Assembly (NCBI GenBank): GCA_963708455.1
Contig: CAVPSQ010000010.1
Location: forward strand, 930,001 to 994,000
DNA length: 64,000 bases
Reading direction: 5' to 3'
DNA from: CAIMUS01 sp963708455
Lineage (GTDB): Bacteria; Pseudomonadota; Gammaproteobacteria; Competibacterales; Competibacteraceae
Position 1 is the first letter of the stretch, and each line of letters begins with the position of its first letter. A program made the position numbers and the translations under genes. The notes below the pieces were generated by a model, which worked only from the letters and a program-made list of their open reading frames with translations, ran no database searches and was not told where the DNA came from. Shown piece after piece: positions 10,525 through 19,945 of the stretch.

Positions 10525-13008
10525 TTATGAATGTACCATTGCATTGGTTGATATAAAGCGAGGGACATTCATAGTGATTCGATGTCCATAAATCAGGACA
10601 ATCATCCCCGTTAAATTCACCCCAGGATGCTCCACTCCCTGCCCATACCGGGCAAGGCCACTGGTTTGAGTGACGTCATTGAACCAGATAGGTAAACGAG
10701 TCAGCGTAGCCACCCCGACACCATCGGCAATACCGACATTTTGGTAGTCATACAGTTTCATCACAAAGTTAATATCTGCTGCTGACGTACAGTGCAAAAG
10801 GTCTACTTCGACGGTCTTGATCTGTTCGCCCGGGTTAAACGTCAACTGGCCGCTCACGGCGGTATAGCAAACACCCGCCGCTGCCGTTCCATCCGCTGTT
10901 GCATAATTGACTGTAATTATTTCTTTGGCCGGCTCAGAGAGGGAAACAGTAAATACTACCTTATTGGCCCGATTGTCGATGGTGACATCCTCTATAGCAA
11001 CGGTAGGCGATTGCACTTCTGTGATACGCAGGATCTGATCAGCCGGCACATCCCGTAATTCCTGCACCTGACCGCTCGGCCAATGGACGACCAGGCGCTG
11101 AATGGCTGTGTTGCCGCCCAATCCGAAGTGAATCCGTTGATGATTTTGTGCATAGCGGTGGATACCGCCGTTCTGTTCGCGCAGTTGTATCTTACCATCA
11201 GGCGTCGTGGCAAATATCTGTGCACCGATACCATCCCGATTGGAGAGAACGCCTTGCAGGTCGATCTCCAGCCAGTGATTGCCATTACCCCGGTTATGAA
11301 ATAACTGGTCCGGCCCCGCGTCGAGATTGAACGGTCCGCTATAAAACCCGTTGGTTACATACAGGTCCAGAAAGCCATCCCGGTCGTAGTCCGCTGCCGC
11401 GACGCTTTCTCCCCGTCCGAGCAGGCTGCCGACCGCACCCCCTGCATCCGGCACGGTGACAAAACGCCCGTCTCCAAGATTTTCATAGAGCATATTCGGG
11501 AGATTGGCGGTTGTGCGGGTACACACCATGTACAGATCGACGTCCATATCATTGTCGAAATCCCCGGCGATGACAGATTTGCACCAGGTTCGCTTGAGAG
11601 CACCATTTTCATCTTTAGGCAGAGCGGTTGCACTGGCATCGACAAACCCCGAATCCGATCCAAAGAAAATACGATCCTCCAGCGGAATTGCCGCCGGATC
11701 GAAATGGATGGCGGTGATCTGGGACACGGTAGATGGAGAGGGGGCTTCAACGCGTACCCATCTATCCTTTGACAGGGGGGATGAACTTAGAATAGTCCAA
11801 ATCTGGGTCGCAGGTTCATAGCCCACATAAACAGCCTCATTTACGCCGGGTATATGGTTCGCTATACCCCAATTTTTCGAATCGGTCGGCGACAGAGAAA
11901 CAATGGCACTGGGGTGCCATCCGCCTGTGCCTATGTAAATCAGCGAGGTTGATAGCTGTCCGGCGAACTTGAACTTGATATTGCCGCTCGCCTGGAAACT
12001 CACTCCATGCTCGTTGGCCGCCGTTACCAATCTGACGTGGATCACATTCGCGCCAAGCAGCGCCACGTCGGATTGCGCTTTGCGGAGATCAGGAAGGCGG
12101 GCGAGAAAGATATCCGGTTTCAGATCACCATTGAAATCGGCAATAGCCGAATCCAGCACGTGGGTAGTTTTCACCAAGCCCAACGAGGTTTGCAAATCGG
12201 TAAAAGGCTCTTTTCTTAAATCATAAACCCGATAAGGAAAACCTACATTGCTGCCGAAGTTACCGCCATGGACCAGGAGGTCCATCTGGCCATCCCCGTT
12301 GAGGTCCGAGATCTGAGTATAGGCGCTGCTATCGGAGACCTCGAATCCCACGTCCTGCCCGACATCGATAAAGCCGTTTTCCGTCTGCCGGAAGAGGGTG
12401 GAAGGCGCCTGGTGATCCGGTCGTAATTCGTTGGAAACCACCAAATCAAGTTTGCCGTCATTATTCTGGTCAACCCACAGGGCCGTGCGCATCCGTCCTA
12501 AAGGATAAACCACACCCAGCAGGGCAGCCTTGTCAATGAAAACACCCCCCTCATTCACGAGCAGTTGCTTCGGTAAACTGCCTACGCCCTCCTGGGCACC
12601 GATAGTTTGATAGATATCCTGATCGCCGTCGTTGTCGAAATCACCCCAGGCCGCCCCGTGGGTATCGTCATTTGCTTGGCCCGGCCACACCGAGGCGGCG
12701 ATATCGGTAAACGCGCCATTACCGTTGTTGAGATACAGGCTCGGTAAGGTCAGGTGATTGGTCACCCAGGCATCTGGCCAGCCATCGCCGTTGAAGTCGC
12801 CCCAGGAAACTCCATAACTCTGCCCGGCATGGTGGATTCCTGCCGTCGTAGTGACTTCCTCAAATTGGGTGGCGGCAAAGCTTGGTAAGTGCAGCGAGAG
12901 AGAACTGATGAAGCCGATAAAAACAATAAGGAGATAACCACAGTACGTATGTCTGTTGTTGTCACATTTAATTCGATCTCGACTCAAAATACTCAATTGA
13001 TTTTTCAT
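10525..13008 (-). pseudogene. FG-GAP/ASPIC-UnbV secreted protein with Calx-beta domain, 5' half of the same gene
   Basis: Translation starts at the ATG at 13008, which overlaps the preceding gene's stop as TGATG. A long signal peptide (hydrophobic GYLLIVFIGFISSL, cleavage near SFAA) precedes FG-GAP repeats such as DFNGDGWPDAW, DFDNDGDQDIY and DFDNDMDVDLYM. An ASPIC/UnbV domain (REQNGGIHRYAQNHQRIHFG) and a Calx-beta-like domain (IEDVTIDNRANKVVFTVSLS) follow. The frame then runs off into unrelated residues and stops at 10525. One missing base near 10634 would turn VEHPGV into VGASWGEFNGDDCPDLW, restoring the next FG-GAP repeat. The two halves are paralogous to each other, so the intact protein (about 1,760 residues) would be an internal tandem duplication. 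Confidence 0.75.
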
Positions 13009-14186
13009 CACAAAATTCCCATTAGAGTGAAAACGTTATTTACCGAAATGCCCCAGATATCCCAATTTAGTCTATTAGTGTACTCATTGTAGGCACCGAT
13101 GACGATTGATTGATATTGATCTTTATTGGTAAATATATTTCTAATTGTTCTGGCATATTCTCTGCCTCTTGCTGAATAGGGTAAACAGTACCCATTGATG
13201 CCATCTTTAACGTAGAACTTCACCCCACCGGTATCTGTGGCCAAAATAGGAAGACCAAATGCACAGGATTCACAGGATACTATCGGACTGCATTCTGCGC
13301 GCGTAGGAAATATAAAGAAATCAGCATCCATATATAACTTATAAAATCGTTTCCGCTGTTCAGGGTCTCTCTTATCGAGATAAGGAATAACTACGAGATC
13401 GGGATCATCATATTTATCAGCAGGAGGTACACAGCCGACCACCGTCAACCTGGAAGGGATACCTATCTTCTTCAGTTCAAGGAGTGTTTCATAGGCTATA
13501 TTTCCTCCCTTCCTTATCCAATCCTTACCAATAAACAGCAGTCTGCATTTGTCACTCTTGTGCTTATTAAGTATAGCAGCGAGAGTTGGAATATCTTCTT
13601 GATCAATATTGGCGCCAAAAGGGATTACGTGTATTTTATTTTTATCAACACCATAATCATTCATCGCTGAATTGGCAGCCCAACTTGAAGAATAAATAAT
13701 AACCTTGGCTTTTTTTAAAGTTCGAGATACAATAATATTTCCACTCCGCTTGGAAATGTCGATTAGGTTAGTAAATGGTGTAGAGTAGTCAATCATTAAT
13801 TTGAATGTAGTGTCGGATAAAAATATAACAGGTAGCTTTGTTCTTAAAAAAGCTATTCTTGAGCTGGCTATTGCACAGAATATCACATCTACCCCACTCT
13901 TTTTGACCAAGGCACCGTACACGAATCCATATAGCATGCTCAGCACTACCGACATAGAAACATTAAAGCGTTTGCCGGTTGTTTTATAGAGAGTTGTTGC
14001 AAATACTTTAAGCAATAGTTCTACTAATTTTAGGAAGAGCGCAATCATGCCTTTCGGGTGTATGACTATCACATCTCCTACATGTTTTTGCAGCGCATGC
14101 ATCATCGAGAAGGGGGTTCCCGAATTTTTGTCTCTATCTCTTGGATTTTCAGAAGCAATAAAAGCGATCTTAGGTCTGTTTTGCAT
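13008..14186 (-). CDS. glycosyltransferase, GT4 family
   Basis: This 392-residue GT-B enzyme begins KIAFIASENPRDRDKNSGTP. The C-terminal donor domain contains CRLLFIGKDWIRKGGNIAYE and the signature FPTRAECSPIVSCESCAFGLP, in which glutamates bind the nucleotide-sugar. Its codon use is AT-rich like its polysaccharide neighbours. The stop overlaps the start of the FG-GAP gene, suggesting one transcript. It probably adds a sugar to the lipid-linked oligosaccharide. Donor and acceptor are not predictable. Confidence 0.85.
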   Translation of the reverse strand: MQNRPKIAFIASENPRDRDKNSGTPFSMMHALQKHVGDVIVIHPKGMIALFLKLVELLLKVFATTLYKTTGKRFNVSMSVVLSMLYGFVYGALVKKSGVDVIFCAIASSRIAFLRTKLPVIFLSDTTFKLMIDYSTPFTNLIDISKRSGNIIVSRTLKKAKVIIYSSSWAANSAMNDYGVDKNKIHVIPFGANIDQEDIPTLAAILNKHKSDKCRLLFIGKDWIRKGGNIAYETLLELKKIGIPSRLTVVGCVPPADKYDDPDLVVIPYLDKRDPEQRKRFYKLYMDADFFIFPTRAECSPIVSCESCAFGLPILATDTGGVKFYVKDGINGYCLPYSARGREYARTIRNIFTNKDQYQSIVIGAYNEYTNRLNWDIWGISVNNVFTLMGIL

Positions 14187-14271
14187 AGTTATACCCGTAA
14201 ACTTAGAATATCTGAGACGTGATCATAATGCAAGCCAGAGAACGCTGCTGGTAGAAGCGGAGCCATCCTGA

Positions 14272-15789
14272 CTATTTGCCGATTTTAGTCAGAGAGTAGG
14301 GCGGAAGAACGATAGCCTCCTGAAGCTTACCTTCAATCCTGCTCGGCCCAGAGTCGGCGCTTATTTCTTTTCTGGGATCGGCAGCCAGTTGTATCCAAGG
14401 ATCTCCGCGCTCACCGAGGTTACCAGCAGCAATGCGAACCGTGTCGCTCGATAGGTTCATCAACACCACTGCCGAGTTTTCCTTATTCTTGAAAGCCCAG
14501 CCCACCAAGGTGGGATATTCTTGTTTTTTCAAGGTATAAGCCTTGGGAGTCGGTTGGAACGCAATCGGTTGGGCTGAGGTCTTGCCACGCATCGCTGCTG
14601 CCAGCAGGGCAATCGTATGCCCGCTGGCTCTGAGGCCTACCCCCCGGCCGCCTTCACGAGGAATAAAACCAAAAGTTAATGAAACAATCGGCGGCCCACT
14701 TAATGTGTGTACACAAACTAATTCAACCCGCAGTATCTGTAACAGATTCAATGTCATCGTCGCAGTAAAGAGTCCATGCGCCCAGGTTCCCGCAGTAACT
14801 TCGCTGCGATCGAGCAGGTTATATTCGGTAATCCACCATCTTAAGTTACCGGGAATCTCCTTCTCCGCCTGTTCAATCCATAGAGCCAGGTTAACAAAGG
14901 GCTGTCCAAGAAAGTTAGTTAATCCTTCAGGTGTTTTAAAAGCTTGGCTCAGCGTTTGCGATGCAATAAGATCAGGGCTGAACCATTCTTCAGGCATATT
15001 TTTCAATGGGTAACTCAATTGCGGTAGATTACTACCTGTATACCAGTGGAGGGTAATCGCATCCACGCCTTTAAGCTCACTCATTGAGCTTTTATTCCAA
15101 GTAGCTATACGCTCTTGTCTGTACCCAAGCTCGAAAGGAATAACGCCGATTGCAGCTATTTGTGCTTCAGGGAACTCAGCCTTGATAGCCGCTGTCCAAC
15201 GGCTGGCTTCTTTTCCATAGTCTTTACCTGTCGGGAATCGTTCTTTAAACCTGGGACGCGGTTGCAGGTAGAGCTCATTACTTAATTCAACTCGCTTTAT
15301 TGGAAGCCCCAGCTTGGCAGCTGCTCGCAGCATGTCTAACTGATAATCCAGATCCGAAGTCAACATATTGATTAGAAAAATTGGCTCGGCCCCCGTGCTC
15401 TCGTAAGCGAGTTTGAGATCTTCCAGAGTGAAATGATCAACTGGCAATTTAGCCTTACTCTCTGGCAAATCTTTCAGATCTTTAAAGAACCAGCCTGTTT
15501 TCCAGTCCCACCAGTTGAAGTTCGGATAACGAATCGTGGCACATAACTGTTTCGCTAACTCTACAAATCTCTTATCCTTCCAGTAACTACCTCTTGGACT
15601 CACGTTGCAACCCAGGAAGTGGGGATCGAGCAGGCGTACATCTTTGCTAAGGGTGGCCTTGACCTCCACAACAGCGGGTTCAGTCCGAGAAGTCTCTTGA
15701 GTCCATGCCGAACTGGTTATTCCTAAGCTAAAGAGTAGAATCAGGATACTCCAATTCTGGTGATTATGCCTAACAATAAGTGGATACAT
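14272..15789 (-). CDS. secreted glycoside-hydrolase-like protein (clan GH-A type)
   Basis: From the ATG at 15789 the protein starts with a signal peptide (NWSILILLFSLGITSSAW) and continues for 505 residues as a TIM-barrel-like domain. The putative acid/base is the glutamate in RVELSNELYL and the putative nucleophile the glutamate in RWWITEYNLLD. Both follow beta strands, as in clan GH-A enzymes such as GH51 arabinofuranosidases or GH79. A C-terminal beta domain (SAVVLMNLSSDTVRI) is also as in those families. An upstream in-frame start adds 27 residues ahead of the signal peptide and is less likely. It may trim or remodel the exported polysaccharide. The family assignment is moderate and the substrate unknown. 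Confidence 0.6.
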   Translation of the reverse strand: MYPLIVRHNHQNWSILILLFSLGITSSAWTQETSRTEPAVVEVKATLSKDVRLLDPHFLGCNVSPRGSYWKDKRFVELAKQLCATIRYPNFNWWDWKTGWFFKDLKDLPESKAKLPVDHFTLEDLKLAYESTGAEPIFLINMLTSDLDYQLDMLRAAAKLGLPIKRVELSNELYLQPRPRFKERFPTGKDYGKEASRWTAAIKAEFPEAQIAAIGVIPFELGYRQERIATWNKSSMSELKGVDAITLHWYTGSNLPQLSYPLKNMPEEWFSPDLIASQTLSQAFKTPEGLTNFLGQPFVNLALWIEQAEKEIPGNLRWWITEYNLLDRSEVTAGTWAHGLFTATMTLNLLQILRVELVCVHTLSGPPIVSLTFGFIPREGGRGVGLRASGHTIALLAAAMRGKTSAQPIAFQPTPKAYTLKKQEYPTLVGWAFKNKENSAVVLMNLSSDTVRIAAGNLGERGDPWIQLAADPRKEISADSGPSRIEGKLQEAIVLPPYSLTKIGK

Positions 15790-15939
15790 CGGATGCCTTA
15801 CGAAGGTGGCGTTGGAATATTTAGGATGTCGTAGAAACAACCCTGTGCAGAGTGTTCCAATGTCTAACATGGTTTAGTTGTATACCTTCTGACCATTGGT
15901 GTTTTATGCTAAAACGCTCCATACGGACAGAGGCCATAT

Positions 15940-16785
15940 CTAATCGACATAAAGGCTGTATCCTAATTTATTGATCCGTTTTTCATAAAGTAATTCAGAT
16001 AAACGTCGTTCAATTCCCTTGCTTGCCCACAGACTGAAATACTTCTCATTTACCCCTGTTTTTATTTCATGTTCACTATCGGGAAGACATCGATCATCAA
16101 GGTTCTCTAGTCCTACAAACTGGCCAATTATGTCGAGAGTGTGGCTGGAATCATTCGTGAAATCCTCATATTTTATCTCAAGGTACTCTTTAATATACTC
16201 GCGATCCCTCTCCCAGATCTCATGGCAGTGAACCCAATGTCTGATCAATGATGGTAGCCATGATTTATTCCACTTTTTTGTCGCCAATGACACGGCTATC
16301 GGATGTCTCTTGACGATTATGAATTTCGAATTCGGAAAAACTGTCTGAAGAAAACGGGTCTTCAACAAATTAGGGGGACTTTTCTCTAAATAGTATTTTT
16401 TATTAGACGACAGATACCGGCTCCATTGTCTTGCCAGTTTCCGTCGCTTCGGCTCTGTCAGGTTGGAGGATTCAGTTAAATGAGCTTCCGGAGCAAAGCC
16501 GAACGCCCCTGGACCCCCGAACTCTCCATCTGGTGGATATACTGATTGCAGATGTTGACCCTCATCCTCGATAGCGTGAGTTCGTTCGAAGCCTCTTATG
16601 TCCTCACAACGCTGAAGAACCTTGGTCAATAATGAAGTGCCACTCCTGTGCAATCCACACACGAAAATCATCGGGCTATCCATATTTATAGCATCATGGC
16701 TTGTGTTATCTGCTCTTCGTATCCGCTGAATTTTTTGCTGCAACGACTCGAGTGCTGGAGAAGGCGGCTGCATCTGAGTCAACAT
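15940..16785 (-). CDS. sulfotransferase (probably missing its 5' end through a frameshift)
   Basis: The frame holds a clear sulfotransferase core. The PAPS loop is MIFVCGLHRSGTSLLTKVLQ, the 3'-phosphate loop is FIIVKRHPIAVSLATKKWN, and LEIKYEDFTNDSSHTLDIIG is the usual C-terminal part. The first ATG (16785) has no ribosome-binding site, and a stop lies just upstream in frame. A different frame (16706-17008) overlaps it and has a strong ribosome-binding site. The two are probably one gene with a frameshift between about 16705 and 16810. It is the fourth sulfotransferase of the locus. Confidence 0.7.
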   Translation of the reverse strand: MLTQMQPPSPALESLQQKIQRIRRADNTSHDAINMDSPMIFVCGLHRSGTSLLTKVLQRCEDIRGFERTHAIEDEGQHLQSVYPPDGEFGGPGAFGFAPEAHLTESSNLTEPKRRKLARQWSRYLSSNKKYYLEKSPPNLLKTRFLQTVFPNSKFIIVKRHPIAVSLATKKWNKSWLPSLIRHWVHCHEIWERDREYIKEYLEIKYEDFTNDSSHTLDIIGQFVGLENLDDRCLPDSEHEIKTGVNEKYFSLWASKGIERRLSELLYEKRINKLGYSLYVD

Positions 16786-17008
16786 GGAAAGCGCATTCTG
16801 TTATCTCGTCCAATAACTTCTGGGTTCTCTTGTAGTCTTCATAATCCACCTTCTCAGCAAAAAGCTCATAGATACGCTGATTGATTCGGCTAATGCCCAA
16901 GTGGTCTCTAAAAATTTTCCTCAAGCGCAGTGGATTATAGATCCGCATAATAATTCCCGGCTGTCGTAGGAAAACATAATGCATGAGATATCCATGATGA
17001 GGCAGCAA
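16706..17008 (-). CDS. short ORF, probable 5' end of the frameshifted sulfotransferase
   Basis: This frame begins with TTG at 17008, exactly seven bases after a full AGGAGG, the best ribosome-binding site near this locus. It encodes MLPHHGYLMHYVF and a basic, helical stretch (RLRKIFRDHLGISRINQRIY, then YKRTQKLLDEITE). After about residue 68 the residues become low in plausibility, and it ends inside the sulfotransferase frame. I infer that the first 65-70 residues are the true N-terminus of the sulfotransferase. An independent small protein that overlaps the next gene by 80 bases is the alternative. Confidence 0.5.
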   Translation of the reverse strand: MLPHHGYLMHYVFLRQPGIIMRIYNPLRLRKIFRDHLGISRINQRIYELFAEKVDYEDYKRTQKLLDEITECAFHVDSDAAAFSSTRVVAAKNSADTKSR

Positions 17009-17086
17009 TTCGCCAGCCTCCTAAGGATTTCTGTGGATGCCATTCATCCATTTACCTTTTCCAATCGTTTGAAAGAATATCAAAGA

Positions 17087-18196
17087 TTAATCCATCCATC
17101 CCAACAGTAATTGCTCATACTGTCTCAGGATGGTGTCCCAGGTGAACGCTTCCCGAAAGCGAGCCCGGCTCGCAGCGCGCAGGCGTTCGAGTTCAACGTC
17201 GTCCGGCAGCAACCGGTCCAACTGTTGGGCACAACTGTCCTCATCGACGAAAAAACGGGCGCCCACGCCGGCAACCCAGCGGTTGAAACGGTTGTCGTGC
17301 GCCAGGACCGCCGAGCCAGCACCGAGCGCTTCGACCAGGGACGGATTGGTGCCGCCCACCTGGTGACCATGAATGTAGAGACGACCGTATAAACGCAGGG
17401 CGTCGACCAGGCTTCGGTCATAGATCGCTCCAGGAAACAGCACTTCATCGCTGGCGGCTGCTACAACAGCCCGATGGTAAGCATTTCTATCCGGTTGGTA
17501 TTGTCCTAGCATAACCAGCTTCAGGCCACGCTGATGGCGGGAGAAGGCCCGCACGATTTCCAGCATCGAGTTTTCCGGTTCCGGCCGCGCGATGACGGTG
17601 ACAAAATGCCCCGGTTCAAGCCCCAGCGCCTGCAATCCGCTTGCAGCGGCGGCAGTCACTTCAGTCGCACCATAGGGAATCATGGTGATTTTGTCGGGCC
17701 TTACACGAGTGCTCAGGTGCTGCTTGATTTCCGGATGATCGGCGATCAGATGATCGCCGAACCAACAGCCGCAACGCTCGTTCAGCCACAGCCAGGCACG
17801 TTCGTGCAAACGCCATTTGGCGCGCCGCCACTCGATCCCGTCCATGTTGATCAGGTTACGGATGCCGTGCAGCCGATACCGGAGGCAAAAAGCTGCGGTA
17901 TTATAACCCAGCGTTAACGCCAGCTTGTGCTGGGCGTTCAGCGCATGCTGGATCGCCAGCCAATCGAAGATGACGGTGCCCCGTGCGCCGTGCTGCTTAA
18001 CCGGAATGATCACGCGGTTTACGTTACGCCAGGTATCCTCGCGAATGGGACCACTTACCCCCTCTTCTTGACAATAAACAGTGACTTCCCAATCATGTTC
18101 CACCAGGTACAGCGCCAACTGTTCAGCAAAGGTCTCGAAGCCGCCATGACGGGCCGGTACGCCACGAATGCCCATGATGCAGATGCGTTTGCTCAC
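17087..18196 (-). CDS. glycosyltransferase with DUF1972 N-terminal domain (rhamnosyltransferase-like)
   Basis: The N-terminus ICIMGIRGVPARHGGFETFA is the hallmark of the DUF1972 domain, which pairs with a Glycos_transf_1 domain in rhamnosyl- and glucosyltransferases of capsule and O-antigen clusters. The C-terminal half has FVTVIARPEPENSMLEIVR and IHGHQVGGTNPSLVEALGAG, where the glutamate is the donor-binding residue of GT-B enzymes. Length (369) is normal. Composition is more GC-rich than the genes at 1-16 kb, so it may belong to an older core of the locus. It is divergent from the sugar-phosphate transferase at 18494. Confidence 0.85.
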   Translation of the reverse strand: MSKRICIMGIRGVPARHGGFETFAEQLALYLVEHDWEVTVYCQEEGVSGPIREDTWRNVNRVIIPVKQHGARGTVIFDWLAIQHALNAQHKLALTLGYNTAAFCLRYRLHGIRNLINMDGIEWRRAKWRLHERAWLWLNERCGCWFGDHLIADHPEIKQHLSTRVRPDKITMIPYGATEVTAAAASGLQALGLEPGHFVTVIARPEPENSMLEIVRAFSRHQRGLKLVMLGQYQPDRNAYHRAVVAAASDEVLFPGAIYDRSLVDALRLYGRLYIHGHQVGGTNPSLVEALGAGSAVLAHDNRFNRWVAGVGARFFVDEDSCAQQLDRLLPDDVELERLRAASRARFREAFTWDTILRQYEQLLLGWMD

Positions 18197-18493
18197 CTAA
18201 CACCCGTCCGCCTTTACCGCCGTTCTCCCTTGATTTGCATGCTTGCTCAGTGCCTTCATGATCATGTTCACTCGTTGGTCTGCCATCATCACGGCCATGG
18301 CCTGCAGTTGATTCAAGAGGCATAGTATGAACTTACAGGGTGGCCTGCGATGATGATTCGCTTTAAGATAAATATAATCTACAAATTTTTACACATAGAT
18401 AATATTAACTTGACGTATAAATACATCGTAAATAACTATGCCATGTCGGTTGGAATGTTGATATCACTAAATGCATACAGGGGAGAATAGTAC
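18197..18493. other. divergent intergenic region of the polysaccharide locus
   Basis: This 297-base gap separates two divergent polysaccharide genes. Its second half (about 18355-18480) is strongly AT-rich and probably holds the promoters. GGGGAG at 18480-18485 is the ribosome-binding site of the following gene. I see no clear operator, hairpin or small gene. Confidence 0.4.
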
Positions 18494-19903
18494 TTGTACA
18501 AGCACGGAATAATCCAAGCCTACGCCGATATCTGGAGCGCATTTATGCGTGCGCTCGATCCTTTGCTGGTAGTACTGATAACCTGGTTATCATATTACTT
18601 CTACTATCACGTTTGGCCGCTACCACAGCACTATTTTGGACTGCTTGTCCTGACGACAATACTGATTGTCACTGTATTTCCTTCCTTCAATCTCTACAGC
18701 AGCCGTCGCGGCGAAAGAATCGACGTTGAATTGCAAACCTTGCTGTCGGCCTGGGTAACCACACTGCTCTTGCTGATTGTTATAGGCGTAGCGACCAAAA
18801 CTACCCATCTGTTTTCCCGTCTGTGGTTCACCTGCTGGGCATTGGGTGCGCTGGGTTCGATGATGGCGGCGCGCATAGCCTTGCGGTACGGCCTGCGGCA
18901 ACTACGACTGCATGGCCGTAATCAGCGTCGCATCGTGATCGTGGGTGCCGGTGAGTTGGGCAGCACCGTGGTCAGGCGGTTGCTGGATTCTCCGTGGATT
19001 GGCCTCAAAGTGGACGGTTTTTTCGATGATAGGTCGACTGACGCCGGTGAGGATCTCATGCCATGTCCATTACTGGGCAACTTTGACCAAATCGCCGACT
19101 ACGTGCACCGCCACTATGTCGATCAGATTTGGCTGACCATACCTTTGTCGCACGCAGAGACAATCGAGCGGGTGCTCTACTATCTACGTTACAGTATAGC
19201 CGATATACGCCTGGTGCCGGATCTTTTCAGCTATCGCCTGCTCAATGCCTCTTTAATCGAGGTGGCCGGGCTGCCGGTATTCAACCTGTGTGCTTCGCCT
19301 ATCCATGGTTTCAATCGGTTGCTGAAAATCCTGGAGGATAGGCTGGTGGCGGGCATGCTTTTGCTGCTGATTAGCCCGCTGGTACTGGTGATCGCGATCG
19401 GCGTGAAACTGTCATCGCCTGGCCCGGTCATTTTCCGGCAAAAACGTCATGGCTATGACGGTAGAGTGGTGGAAGTCTGGAAATTCCGCACCATGAAAGT
19501 ACATCAGGAACAAACAGACGAAGTCACTCAGGCCACTCGCAACGATGCCAGAGTGACGCCTTTCGGTCGCTTTCTCAGGAAGACCAGCCTGGACGAATTG
19601 CCGCAGTTTTTCAATGTGCTGCAGGGTCAAATGTCCGTCGTCGGTCCCCGACCCCACGCCCTGGTGCACAATGAGTACTATAAACACCAGATCGACCACT
19701 ACATGCTGCGACACAAGGTCAAACCCGGCATTACCGGCTGGGCTCAGGTCAACGGCTTCCGCGGGGAAACGGAAACGTTGGAAAAAATGCAAAAACGGGT
19801 GGAATACGATTTGTACTACATTGAACACTGGTCATTGTGGTTCGATATTAAGATTATCCTGCTGACCCTGTTCAGAGGGTTCCTGAATAAAAACGCCTAT
19901 TAA
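18494..19903 (+). CDS. undecaprenyl-phosphate sugar-1-phosphate transferase (WcaJ/GumD-like)
   Basis: This 469-residue inner-membrane protein has about four N-terminal membrane segments and a CoA-binding/Rossmann-like cytoplasmic domain (IVIVGAGELGSTVVRRLL). A fifth hydrophobic segment (MLLLLISPLVLVIAIGVKL) and a C-terminal bacterial sugar transferase domain follow, with VIFRQKRHGYDGR, VWKFRTM, RKTSLDELPQFFNVLQG and VKPGITGWAQVNG. These proteins load the first sugar phosphate, often glucose-1-phosphate, onto undecaprenyl phosphate. The start codon is TTG, eight bases after GGGGAG. It is the probable initiating enzyme for the polysaccharide built by the genes at 1-18 kb. Confidence 0.9.
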   Translation: MYKHGIIQAYADIWSAFMRALDPLLVVLITWLSYYFYYHVWPLPQHYFGLLVLTTILIVTVFPSFNLYSSRRGERIDVELQTLLSAWVTTLLLLIVIGVATKTTHLFSRLWFTCWALGALGSMMAARIALRYGLRQLRLHGRNQRRIVIVGAGELGSTVVRRLLDSPWIGLKVDGFFDDRSTDAGEDLMPCPLLGNFDQIADYVHRHYVDQIWLTIPLSHAETIERVLYYLRYSIADIRLVPDLFSYRLLNASLIEVAGLPVFNLCASPIHGFNRLLKILEDRLVAGMLLLLISPLVLVIAIGVKLSSPGPVIFRQKRHGYDGRVVEVWKFRTMKVHQEQTDEVTQATRNDARVTPFGRFLRKTSLDELPQFFNVLQGQMSVVGPRPHALVHNEYYKHQIDHYMLRHKVKPGITGWAQVNGFRGETETLEKMQKRVEYDLYYIEHWSLWFDIKIILLTLFRGFLNKNAY

Positions 19904-19945
19904 ATCAGTGCCGGCAGGCCAGCTTCCTTTATGGACTTCATGGGG

